A stretch of 64,000 nt of DNA from Hibiscus mutabilis (lineage: Eukaryota; Streptophyta; Magnoliopsida; Malvales; Malvaceae), in assembly GCA_019671005.1 (NCBI GenBank), contig CM033745.1, forward strand, positions 36,005,834-36,069,833. Reading direction: 5' to 3'. The notes beneath the pieces are model-generated. The model had not been told where the DNA came from, ran no database searches, and saw only the letters and a program-made list of their open reading frames with translations. The position numbers and the translations under genes were made by a program. Shown here one piece after another: positions 34,141 through 44,765 of this stretch (position 1 is its first letter; each line of letters begins with the position of its first letter).

Positions 34141-37111
34141 TTAATTGATACGAGGACCTGAGCGATTAGAACATTTGTTCTTCATGTGTCTGAGCTTCCT
34201 ACATCTACTGCAAATTTTTGGTTATCCTGTCTGCAAATTTTTGGTTGTCCTATTTTTCTCAGCACAGTAAATCCGCATAGATCGTAGACGACCCTTCTTT
34301 TTGCGTTGTAGTGCAACATCTGGCTATATTGTAGGTTCATCATCAACTACAGCCGAATCAACTTCGTTTCCAATGGGATGAAACTCGTATTTGTAAACCT
34401 TGAATACGGTTTCAAGTTAGTATATCAGATCAATCATTGTTATGTAGTAAATCCATACAAAAGAACAAGCAACAATGGTGTGCACACATAGGTATTTGAA
34501 TTTTTGGAAGACTCCGCACTCACACATTCTGTGCAGTAGATCAACAACGTAGGCGTTGTGTTGTATGCCTTCCAACAGCCTCGAATATTCACGGAATAAA
34601 TTGTGTTCCCTAGAGAAGCATGTAGCATTCATCGCATTTGAATACTGCACAAAAGTTTACAATTTTGGAGGAGGTCAGGGTGGACTCTGTGGCCACCTAC
34701 CTTACAGTTAGCTACTTGCTTTCGCAAGGTTGCAAAAGGGTAGCTAACCGGTAATATGTCACTTTGACAACGGAAGTGATAGGCAAATGCTGCACTCTCT
34801 TTAGTGATAAATTTATTGTCTCAGCCAAGTTTGTTTTCATGTGACCATATCGTTTACCCCCATCATATGATCGAAGCCATTTCTCCCTCGAGATTGTAGC
34901 AAGGTAGTTATAGCCAGGTCAATTCCTAACTCTGAGTTCTTCAAACAGCTCCTCAACCTCATGCACGAAATGCGTGTTGCCTATCCAACAAAAATGAAAT
35001 AGTTAACAATGAATAATAAACGAAAAGATATATTAAACATAAAAGATTGAAAGGCGTACCCATTCGAAGCACCATTAGACGTTCATCTTCATTCTTGTAC
35101 CGTTGCAAGTAATTTGCAGCAATGTGGCGTAAATAGTACTAGTGGTAAATATGAGAAGGTTTCCAAGACAGACACATACGCTCCATTGCGTATTTGATCG
35201 TTGTGCCTCTTTCAGAAATAACGCATATCCCATCATCTTTGTCATGCATAACAGGAGATAGAACATGTCTTCCTAACTTCTTAAGGAAGAATTCCAAAGA
35301 GTCGAGATCCTCATTTTTGACTATTGCGAAGGCGATGAGAATGACTTTTATGTTGTCATCTTGTGTAACCGCCAATAATATAATATGTGCATATTTGACG
35401 TACAACCATGTGGCGTCGATCTGAACCATCGGCTTGTAGTGACAGAATGCATTAATGCACTGCAAAAATGTCCAAAAAAGCCGGTAGAATTAACAGGCAC
35501 CTTGTACCACATGATAATTTTTGTATGCCGGTATAGTTTCAAGTTTCACAACCATTCTCGATATGTGTTTTGCATCATTTTTAACCATGACCGCAACTCA
35601 TTGTATGTTTGCTCCCATTGGCAATACAATTTTTGTCTGGCCTACCACCTTGCATACCATGTTTTGTGCTAGTCGACTGTGTAGCCGTATTGGGATGTAA
35701 CTGCAGCACTACAAGTGTCAACCGTTACACGTGGATTTGCTTTCACCAGTGGAATGAAGGCATCACAAAGCACGTGGACATCCAAGTTAGGATAATCCTG
35801 ATTGAGGCTGGTGACGGTGCATGTTTGAGGCCCTTCCAATTTTGTGATTTTCCATAACCGGTTCATCTTCTTCAAGCATGATACTAGAACCCTCCAGTTA
35901 CATCTGTGGCTCTTATGGACACATTCAACAATGTATTAGTCAGGCTAGGTTTTTTTCACGGTCGACGTAACTGAGTGGCGTATGTTGTAGTTCTTAATGG
36001 TAGCCACATCGAGTTCTTTTGTCAAGAAGGTCATTCCAATATACAGTTCACCATCATCACGTTAGCTGTATTGCTCAATCTGTGGGAATTGAAAAAAATT
36101 TGGAACGTTGAAGGCCTCTATATCAATCGTTGTAAAGTGGGATGGTGACTGGTAATAAGAAATCGAAGTTGCAAGATGAGGAACGTTGCTAGGGTCGTCG
36201 TGTTGCTTGTTTCTTTCGACATATTCTTCTACTCCTTCTGACATGTCAAGGTCTTCTGGTTCTTCATAGAAGGGGCCTTGTTCGTCACCATCAGGGCTGG
36301 ACTCCATTTCCGGATCTTCGTCAGAATTATCCCCTTCAAAATGGAATAGTTCTGGGTCGCTGAATGATACGATAATAGGTGTAGCAATTGTTCTTCGATC
36401 ACGAGACTAGTCACAAACTGTATTACCAAGATCTAAATCAACAGCACCCGCACAAGATGAATACCGTCCAGATAAGAAATCATCGAACGAGTTAAACGCT
36501 TCATGGTCTGGCAAGTTTATGTAGTTTCGAGATGATGACGCACCCACACCCATACTGTATGGATTGTACATTGAATGTCTTGGCATATAAGACGCATTAG
36601 GATCGAAGTCAAAATTTGGTGGCAGGTTCAAGTTAAAGTCGAAACTAGCCACACAAGAATGGCTTGGCATTGAAGACGATGATGCACTGAAGTTGTTGCG
36701 TGGACTTTGTGTACTTAATAAGTTAAAATTATTTCATAAATTGGCCATCGAACTTTGAACATTTGTATTAGAATCGAAGTCAAAATTTGCCCTTCTCCAA
36801 TTTGGGACTCTGATAGCATCAGCATTATCAGAAAACATTGCATATGTGGTAAATTGAGTAGGCTAATGGTTCTAACAAAGTCAACAGTCGATACTTCAAC
36901 GGTTCCGGCTTTTTTCCACGAGCATGTGGAACATTGTTCTTCATTTTCTTCATCAACTTGTTATACGTTAATTTCCTCGTTAGCGTTACAGTATTTGAGT
37001 ACTGAAAGACGACACCAAGAGATGCATCAGTGGTCATCTGCCCATCATAGTATACCAAAGCAGTAATAGTTCCACGTCTCGACAAATTTTGAGAATATCT
37101 ACGATCATACA
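34141..37111 (-). pseudogene. MUDRA-type (MURA) transposase of MULE B, broken
   Basis: In order: N-terminus (about 37110-36828; RRGTITALVYYDGQM, ASLGVVFQYSN), a linker (36670-36062) with FDFNLNLPPNFDFDPNASY and an acidic tract, DNA-binding region (36060-35669; GELYIGMTFLTKELDVATIK, HVLCDAFIPLVKANPRVTVD), catalytic core (35465-35139; PMVQIDATWLYVKYAHIILL, then AFAIVKNEDLDSLEFFLKKL), SWIM finger (34650-34417; RMCECGVFQKFKYLCVH) and a CCHC zinc knuckle near 34210-34170 (CSRCRKLRHMKNKC, perfect CX2CX4HX4C). The C-terminus ends at the stop at 34141. Several frameshifts separate the blocks, and a hAT MITE sits right at the N-terminus. Confidence 0.88.
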
Positions 37112-38038
37112 TAGGGATGGCAATGGGACAGGTGGGATTTGGCCAACCCGACCTCGACCCGAGAGGTAGAGGTATCCACCCGACCTCGAGCCAACCCTGA
37201 TTTTTGTGATAGTTCACCCGCCCTAAACCTGACCCGAATTTAAAGATGAAAAATCTGCCCCACCCCGATCTACCCCGATTTTCTCACCAATCTAATATTT
37301 TTTTTCTAGATTTTCCCACACTTTCTCACCTAAAATTAAATTTTCTTGGCAAATAAATAAACCTTACAAATGAAAAACTAAATATCCAACATCATATTCT
37401 TGGGAAAACGACGTATATGAAAAATATTGAATGAATAAAAAATGAAGGCAACATACAAATATATAACTCAAATCTATACTTAAAAAGAAACATGCAAATA
37501 AAAATCATATTCAAACCTGAAAATTATATAGAATGAAACCTAAGTTTAAACCCATAACGAAATCCAAATTTAAAACACAACAAATCCAAATATGAAGTAT
37601 ATACAAATTAAAAAAATTTAGGGAAAATGAAAATCAATGGAAAAATGGAAATGAAAAGGTAAAGAAATAAAATATAAAACAAAAATCAATGAGAGAATGA
37701 AAATGTGAAGAAGCAGATGAAGAAGAATCAAGGGAAGATTAGAAGTATTAGGGAGAGGCGATAGATACAACTAAAATGAAATAGGAAAAGAAAAAGAAAA
37801 ACCCTAAAGTAGTAAAGTGTATATATATATAATGACATTTCTGTAAATATACTAATTTATACATATTTTAAAATATAACCGGGTCGGGTCGGGGAATTTT
37901 CACCCTAAACTCGAACCTGCCCCACCCCGACTTTCATCTTTATACACTTCGACCTGACCTGAAACCTAATTTTTCATTTAAAAAACCCGCCCCGATCAGG
38001 TCAGGACACGTCGTGTTTGGGCTTAATTGCCATCACTA
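37112..38038. mobile_element. hAT-type MITE inserted in MULE B
   Basis: The ends are TAGGGATGGCAATGGG and AATTGCCATCACTA, flanked by ATCATACA (37104-37111) and ATCATCCA (38039-38046), an 8-bp duplication with one difference. Subterminal regions are packed with ACCCG and CGGGT words, and the centre is AT-rich without a gene. The ends resemble those of the autonomous hAT at 16699-21490. An uninterrupted copy of the target is at 39130-39200. Confidence 0.9.
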
Positions 38039-38561
38039 ATCATCCATAAACAAGAACAAACATTAGCGTCATTGTAATGAATTCAAGCTCTATATGATTG
38101 GATAAGTCTCGCATAAACTTACAACTAAAACACTTATCTGAAAGTGACGTCTCGCAAATGAATTTGGTGTTCTTAACTTCTCCTCTCCTTGGATTCTATG
38201 AACTGCTGCAATCGAACAAGTCAATTTGGTGTTCAGGGTCCTTCGCTTCTATCTGATATAAGATGTACCAAGATCAACAATTATTCGTCTGCTAAAACTG
38301 GAGGAATCCTTATTATTCGGACGTGGCAGACTAGTTTTCTAAGTAAGGCTAACATGTCAGTGAACCCATGCTATACAGAAAGTGAGTTCTGCAGAGATTC
38401 ATGACGTGGCAGCAAGAGTACGATGTGACACGTGAGTGGAACTCGCTTTCTGCAAAAAAGTGAGGTCCCCTAGCTTTCAAATTCCACCATCTATAAAAAC
38501 ATCAATCCATCTAAATGATTTGATTTGTACACGTCCATCATCTGTCGAAATTCTCCAAAAT
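38039..38561 (+). promoter_or_regulatory. Right flank of the MITE and promoter of the plus-strand MULE B gene
   Basis: 38047-38400 is colinear with 39160-39310, a local duplication. A degenerate palindrome lies at 38362-38389 and a good one at 38438-38467 (GGAACTCGCTTTCTG ... GTGAGGTCC). A TATA box (CTATAAAAAC, 38491-38500) follows about 24 bp after the palindrome, and the ORF ATG is at 38562. The geometry matches that of the minus-strand promoters in the same element. Confidence 0.6.
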
Positions 38562-39029
38562 ATGGCAAGATTTTTTGCGACGGTGTTCCATTCTAGAACT
38601 TATTTCTACACTTCCTTCCACAGCAACATCAACAAAGATGAGTTATATGATTTGATTTCAACATAGCTTGTCAAATCTACAACACGCCAAATATCTTATT
38701 TGTTGGCAAAAATACCCGTTGATAAGTCCGACCCTGAAGCGCATTACATGCTCACCTTATCAAATGCAAGGGACCTTCGTAAGATGTTTAGGAGTTACAT
38801 TTGTGTCGGGGTACGAACATCGAGTTGACTGTACAATTTGATGAAGAAGCATCTTCCTTAAGAAACACAGCAACAACTCCATTGTCAAAAGACGAAGAGG
38901 CAGTTGTACAACGTAATTATAGTAAACGATGAGAGAAAGAGAAAAAATTGAGAAAATGAACTTAACATCAGACCTGTCTACAGACTACGACGACACGGAA
39001 ATTGACTTCTCTTCTATTCATTTCAACTA
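38562..39029 (+). pseudogene. Plus-strand MULE B gene, possible transposase N-terminal (PB1-like) domain
   Basis: Starting at ATG 38562, the frame gives ARFFATVFHSRTYFYTSFHS, NINKDELYDLIST, a TAG, then TTRQISYLLAKIPVDKSDPE, AHYMLTLSNARDLRKMF. A one-base shift near 38820 leads into ELTVQFDEEASS, ending at TGA 38932 in that frame; further coding-like text continues to about 39029. The ELTVQF element recalls the end of PB1-like N-terminal domains of some MURA proteins, but it reads against the MURA and PMD genes. It has its own TATA box and palindrome. I am not sure whether it is a separate third gene or an inverted duplicate of a transposase 5' end. Confidence 0.5.
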
Positions 39030-39129
39030 AGCATAACTTGGTGTATTTTATTCACAAAAATTTAATCTATTGTAATTATCAATTATCTTTAATGGTGTCA
39101 TTGTAATGACTCGAAGCTGTAATAGTTCC

Positions 39130-39430
39130 TCGTCTCAATATATTTTGAGAATATCCATGATCATCCACAAACAAGAACGGACATTGCCGTTATTGTAATG
39201 ACTTCAAGCTATATAAGCATCGACAATTATCTGTCCATCAAAACTGGATGGATCCTTATTATTTGGACATACCAGACACATTTTGCCATAAAGGTTGACA
39301 TGTCAGTGACCTCGCTCTATGCAAAAAGCGAGATCTTCATAGACCTCACTTTCCGCAGAAAGTGAGTTCCGCAAAAATTACTAACATGTCATAGTGGAAC
39401 TCGCTTTATGTAAAAAGCGAGGTCAGTTTT
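39130..39430. repeat. Local duplicate of the MITE target plus three palindromes
   Basis: 39130-39200 carries TTTTGAGAATATCCATGATC joined directly to ATCCACAAACAAGAAC, the uninterrupted version of the site at 37090-37111/38039-38060. Palindromes follow at 39308-39335, 39342-39369 and 39396-39424, and a TTTTTATAAGTT TATA-like word lies at about 39427. Confidence 0.75.
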
Positions 39431-39676
39431 TTTATAAGTTCACTGTTTGTAAAACATTTATTTGTTTTTTTAAAAAACATTTAACTTATTATCTTTTTAA
39501 AAAAATTTAATGTTTATTTTTTTACTTAATAAGTTGAAGGGTAAATATATAATATAAATAATCTTTATCACATAAACAAGGCACAAGCAACAAATAAAAT
39601 AAGGCAAAATATAATTTTTTTATTAAAGGAAAAAATAAAGTTTACGTACATGATTAAAATAAATTACATATTCATC

Positions 39677-41651
39677 CTAATGGTGCCTATGTCCACCCGT
39701 ACCGCATTGTGGTGGACGACGATCCTGACGCAGATTTCTTCTAAAAGGGCATGGTCCATCATCATCTCGTCCGTCATCTAGAGTACCACCGCTACCACTG
39801 TAACCAGTGTAGAGTAAGCTCTGCGTCGGCATCTGGTCCATAATACCAAAATCAAATTGTGTTGCCAATGGTGCAACTTCATACACTGGAGGCACAGATG
39901 TAGAGGGCAATGTCATAAAATTTATTAGAGGACCCGTCATAAAAGGACGCAATGCGTCCGTGAAAAACGTTTCGGGCGGACTCCCCATATAAGGAAATGA
40001 CGAACTACTACCTATAGGGTGAAATGATGAATAAGTCGAGTGAGTAAATGCGGGGGATGGCACCGGCGTCATCGGTTGTGCTGCTGATTGGGCCAATTCT
40101 TTTACTGTTCCCGATGACGAGGCCCCTAGAGTGTGTATTCTTCTTCTCTAGCTTTGTTCCCCCATTCTGATACCACGTTGCATCGGTGGACGTTACGTCG
40201 GTAGACGATTTGGGGGAGGAACATCTATTTCTTGTTTGCGCTCATCTAGGGATAATATATGTAACACTGTGGTACACAATGGGTTCACAAATGGGGGGCC
40301 ACCTATCAAATCTTGTTAGCCACTCGCCTACCCACACCGTGTGATGATGCCCCCAATGGACCTTCGTCTTCCCTTGCCGTGTTAAGCAATGCAATTCGTC
40401 CATATTTGGTGGTGGGTCAGGAATCCCCTGGACACAGTTGAACTGTCGCAGGATGCGGTCGGTAGGATGCCACTCGACTATTTCATAATGTATGAGCAGG
40501 ACCCTCAACATCTAAACATATGAAGTCCGCAATATTTCCGGTGGAATACATGTCGCGATATCAGGATCAGCGTATGGCGTCCATGGAAAGTACATAAAAT
40601 TTTTGTAAACTAAGTTAAATAAACTCGATTTTAGAAAAAGATTTTTAAATTCAAAAAAATAATCCGTTTAAACATATTACCTCATCTCTCTTGTCAATCA
40701 ACAGTCTATAATCTCGCTATGTTGTTGGTACTCCCACGTGAGATAATGGAACACACCACCTATCATTCATACAACAAAAAAATTATTATTACCATATTTT
40801 AAAAAAACGTGTAATATAAACTTATATTATTTTTCATTACTTTTGAAGTAATAGAAACTCGAATTGGGTCGAATTTCTAGGATTCAGGCATAAAAACAAC
40901 ATTCAAAACCAAGCCCGCGACTGCAACAACAAAACACACCCTTCGATGACACGTTTGTTCGGGTCGACGGTCCTGCATAGCTCCCTAAATAGAAATGTCA
41001 AGACTGCCGATCCTCAACTCTTATTTTTAGATTCCACAAAACTGCTTAGATGAGACAACCACATCAAATGCACTTTTTTTGCGGGACTTGTCTGACATCA
41101 AGATTTCCCCAATAACTCGTAGAATATGGGCACGAGCAAACCGCTGCAAGAACAATAAATACAAATGTCAAATTATTATCAATAAATTAAATTATCAAAA
41201 TAAATAAACACAAATAATTAAATTTGTATTAATTTTCTTTGTTTCTTCATCAGCATTCGGGGAAGCGCTGCAAAATTATTGTCTAAAAAGTTATAAAAAT
41301 TTTACCCCTGTCGAACTTGTCTGGCACCACTCCGCGCAAATCTGCACACACGCCGGCCTAGTCTGCTTCGGCAACACCAGTTATAACCTCGTTGTCAACT
41401 GGAAGACCAAGATGCAATGCAACATCTTGCAACGTAATAGTCGCCTTACCGCACGAAAGATGAAATGTATGTGTCTCTGGCCTCCACCTTTCCAACAACG
41501 TGTTCACCAACGATCGGTTCATCTTCGTACCGCCAATTATCGGACATACATGGCCATAACCGGCTTCTTCTAAATATGGAACAATAACTGGATGCGGTTC
41601 AGCCGTGATATGGTTTAGGTAGCAAGTCGACGCACGTTCATAATGATTCAA
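39677..41651 (-). pseudogene. Plant mobile domain (PMD) protein of MULE B, broken
   Basis: The N-terminal part (41651-41358) has the PMD core: HPVIVPYLEEAGYGHVCPI, LLERWRPETHTFHLSCGKAT, ITLQDVALHLGLPVDNEVIT. A middle exon (40511-40242) has EIVEWHPTDRILRQFNCVQ and later KVHWGHHHTVWVGEWLTRF. The C-terminal exon (40096-39677) is Pro/Ser/Thr-rich and ends PPQCGTGGHRHH. Between 40520 and 41350 the frame is interrupted by stops and probable introns. The family is the same as the MULE A gene but clearly diverged. A TATA box (CTATTTATAAG on plus, 41904-41914) lies upstream at about 260 bp and two palindromes lie behind it. Confidence 0.82.
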
Positions 41652-41864
41652 ATTAAAATTTAAAATTAATTAATAACTAAATAAAATATTACTAAATAAT
41701 CAAAAGTAATTAACTAATTAAAAAACATATTTTACCTCCGCATTTGTCCGCCAAAAGTCGAATACATGTCTGTTATCCAGTCTCAATAATCCCGCTATAA
41801 TATCGAAATAGAATACTCGAACTCTTTAAAAATATATCAAATAGTAGAGAAAGAAGAAGAAAAA

Positions 41865-42060
41865 TTAAGATGAGAAGTGAGAAAATTCGGATGGAATGTG
41901 CCCCTATTTATAAGAGTCCTCACACCCCTTACGAATTGATATCAATGGACCTCGCGCTCTGCAAAACGCGAGGTCCGTTGAAAAGACGCGCCTTTTCAGA
42001 TAGAATCAGTTCTACCCTGTCAGAAGGGACCTCGCGTTCTACAAAAAGCGAGGTCCTAAG
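41865..42060 (-). promoter_or_regulatory. Promoter of the MULE B PMD gene with two palindromes
   Basis: Reading on minus, two palindromes (42056-42027 and 41976-41947; arms GGACCTCGCG/CGCGAGGTCC and GGACCTCGCG/GCGAGGTCC) precede a TATA box (TATAAATA, 41912-41905) by about 35 bp. The PMD start would lie another 250 bp on. The same order (palindrome, TATA, coding) is seen for the promoters at 32560, 33672 and, on plus, 38491. Confidence 0.65.
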
Positions 42061-43030
42061 GTTTTCAAAATTTAAATTTTTTCAGATTATTTCCTTATTT
42101 ATTTTAATATTATCTTCAAATAGGATCAATAGGGTTTTTAAATAGTATATTCAATTACAATTAGTTCAATATTTAATTAGGATATTCAATTTGAATTTTT
42201 TCCTTATATTTTAAATTTTATACTACTAGTAAGAATTTTAAATACTAATAAAAATATTATTGGAATCATTACAAGATTATGATCTTTGAAAAAGTACGAT
42301 CTGTAACAAATTTAAGATCTTTTAATTTATTTATTCAATCTTACCAAACAATTCCTAAAAATTAGGATCTTTTATTTTTTTTAATTTTTAAAATTTAATC
42401 TTTAAAAATTATTGTTTTGCATCTAAAAACTCAAAGATGATCTTTTCTTACATACAACTTTTTTAAAATATGATCTTATTTTAGACAAAATTATGATCCA
42501 AAAAAGTATGATCTCTTTTTAAAGTATTAATTTTTTATTTCCCATATTCTAGAATAATTAGGCTTTTTATTTAAGGAAAATAAGGATTTTTCTAAAAAAT
42601 TTGTATCACATATTCTTACTTAAGGATAATCAGGTGAAATTAATTTTTTTATTTCCCATAATAAAGAATAATTGGTATTTTTATTTAAGGAAAATAAGGA
42701 TTTTTCTAAAAATATTTGTATTAAAGAATCTTACTTACGGATTATTAGTTGAAATTAAAATAATTTGTATCTTTTTAAAATAATTAGGATATTAAAAACG
42801 ATCAAAAGGAACTCGCTTTCTACAGAAAGGGAGTTCCTTGTATTAAATCCGCGATAAATTGATCCACTCGTTCGATTTCTCAAGGACCTCGCTATATACA
42901 GAACGCGAGGTCTTAAACCCTAATTTTAAATTGAGTTATCTGAAAAGGCCTTCTACGTAGGACGGACCTCGCTTCCTGCAGAAAGCAAGGTCTATAATCA
43001 CTTTCAATGGAACGCGAGGTCTTCCTATAT
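42060..43030. other. Right subterminal region of MULE B
   Basis: 42060-42800 is AT-rich with duplicated patches (AAGGAAAATAAGGATTTTTC at 42574 and 42688) and no gene. Three palindromes lie near the terminus: 42808-42837 (GGAACTCGC/GGGAGTTCC arms), 42884-42912 and 42964-42992 (GGACCTCGC arms), plus a half-copy at 43009-43025. Confidence 0.7.
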
Positions 43031-43130
43031 GACCAATTTGGGGGTCATTTTTCTAAATAAAAGCTGGAGGGGCATTTCTCTAAATAATTATTTAAAATGA
43101 GTTTTTTCATATAAAATTGCAAATTAATTA

Positions 43131-43909
43131 CATCAATCAAATTAGTTAGAAATTTAAAAACTTGTATATGGGCGTATATTCATGGTGTAATACTTTTTTT
43201 AATATATAGTTTGCTACAACGTTTATACTACTCAGCCCCTCTTTACTTATAAGTTGAAGTATATTGAACATTTAATCATGTTCAACCTCATGTTCTCTTG
43301 TGTATTATATCAACGACATCAACCGAATTAAACTTAATCGATATGATATATCAAATCTTAACTTAATTAGTATTCATGAATCGAATTTTATAACTTATTA
43401 AGTGATCTTAATAGTGAAGTGATATGAGACAAAACAACGGAACAACATCAAATGCGTTCAAGTTTCAATTTACCCTAAAGGCTCTAGACTCCTTAATTAG
43501 TATTCAGGGAAATAGTAGTGTTTAAATGCAACTAAAGTTTAACCAACAGAGTCGGTCCAAGTGGTAAGCAACTTTATATCGCTTAAACATATTTTGAGTT
43601 TAAAATTTTATGTATGCAGAAAATATCCGCTAGAAAACTCACACACTAAAATCAGGTGTGTAACACGGGTCGGTTCAAATTAGTCGTGTTATATCATATA
43701 TTAGTTGAAGTGGTAAAGAGACTAGTTTGGGGAAAAGGGAAAGTTGGTAAGAAGGGTCGTTAAAAGGGGTGGGAAGGCAAAGGGAAATAGCTAAAAAGGT
43801 AACGTTAGATCACCTTACCTAAAACATCAAACTACTTATATGTTTTGTCTCAAGAAGATTGGATCCGGTCTTGGACGGTTGGTTGGACCACATCTTTTAT
43901 AATTCAAAA
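43131..43909. other. Non-coding spacer with a possible SINE fragment
   Basis: There is no gene. 43553-43640 has an A-box-like TCCAAGTGGTAAGCAA followed by a weak B-box-like GAGTTTAAAATTT and ATGTATGCAGAAAATATCCGC, which may be a decayed SINE. The B box is too degenerate for confidence. The rest is AT-rich and unclassified. Confidence 0.35.
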
Positions 43910-44159
43910 GGCTTACAACACTTTCCCCTAAATTTTGCATATTTTTTCAACTTACCCCTTAAATTATATTTTGCTTATTTTTGCCCCTAATTATTTCGCC
44001 GTTATTTATTTCACTTCAGAAATTTAACACCGTTAAAAAAATCTATGTTGACCAATCAAAATCCTCTACGTTATTTTCTTTATTTTTTAAATTTTAAAAT
44101 AAAATAAATATATTAAAATATTTATTAATTAATTATATTCCCACAATACCCTTATCTCC

Positions 44160-44380
44160 CCCCACCCATCGTTTTCTTCCCCATCCCCAATTTCAGAGCA
44201 TACACGGCTCGGTCTACAGAAACATAGTCACCAATCTGAATAGTTGATGCCAATGTAGTATTTGCCTTGACTGCCTTAAACTCACTCCACCTTGATTTAC
44301 CCTAAATCAACCCCCATTGATTGTTCAAGAGTGGCATCAATGGAATATTACTAAAGATTTGACGCTTTACCAGGTTTAAG
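44160..44380 (-). pseudogene. Second exon-like cargo segment in the Pack-MULE
   Basis: On minus the frame around 44280-44200 reads IQIGDYVSVDRAVYALKL preceded by KAVKANTTLAST. Its codon use and openness differ from the AT-rich arms, which suggests a captured exon. It is not part of the dehydrogenase as far as I can tell. I do not recognise the parent gene. Confidence 0.4.
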
Positions 44381-44389
44381 AACCAAGAG

Positions 44390-44765
44390 TGGCATTGTTT
44401 AACCTCTCCAAAGCTAGATCAAAGCTTGGGTACCCAAATTCCCTTCCCCATGAGCCTTGAGCGACAAATAAAGTTGTTGAGCCAAAGCCAAACCAGGCAA
44501 AGCAAGCCCCATGCTTTGACATTCCTTTAAACAAATCACCAAATCTTTAAAGAAATGGTTCACAAAGAAACCTGGTTCGAAATCGCTCTTCAGGATCCTG
44601 CTCTTATACAATCCCAACGATTTTGAGCTGGCGTTGATTAGAAATCCCCATGTCAATGAGTGGTTGAGCTTTGGAAAAGGGTTAGGTTGATGGCGAGAGT
44701 GTAGCCGGCGTTGATTAGATGAGTACACATAGATCGACCCATTACACCGATTCCAAAAGGGGTGA
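44390..44765 (-). pseudogene. Captured 3-hydroxyisobutyrate dehydrogenase-like fragment
   Basis: On minus, about 44762-44700 encodes the N-terminal NAD-binding start (GIGVMGRSMCTHLINAGY, the GxGxxG glycine-rich loop). After a jump, another frame encodes the C-terminal substrate domain (SSKSLGLYKSRILKSDFEPG, FVNHFFKDL, QSMGLALPGLALAQQLYLS, KAHGEGNLGTQAL), then one base is missing and LALERLNNATLGS and a stop follow. In an intact enzyme some 150 residues separate these parts, including the catalytic Lys region, so they have been lost. The host enzyme family oxidises beta-hydroxyacids, with a mitochondrial or plastid location depending on the member. The fragment cannot be active. Confidence 0.88.

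Larger units (their letters stand above)
31400..43130. mobile_element. MULE B: MURA, PMD and an extra gene, with promoter palindromes
   Basis: The inverted ends are clear: AACTCATTTTAAATAATTAT at about 31428, then TTAGAGAAATGATCCC and AGCTTTTATTTAGAAAAAT, match the inverse of 43050-43110. Similarity continues inward through AGGAAGACCTCGC (31507) and its inverse (about 43012-43025), and outward into AATTTTATAT on both sides. Contents: MURA on minus (about 37111-34141), PMD on minus (41651-39677), a plus-strand ORF (38562-39029), internal duplications and a hAT MITE. No target-site duplication was recognised. Confidence 0.8.

Noticed and set aside
22686..43130. Downstream exons of the cyclase gene beyond the MULEs
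   Set aside because: I looked for continuation of the protein in both strands and found nothing convincing.
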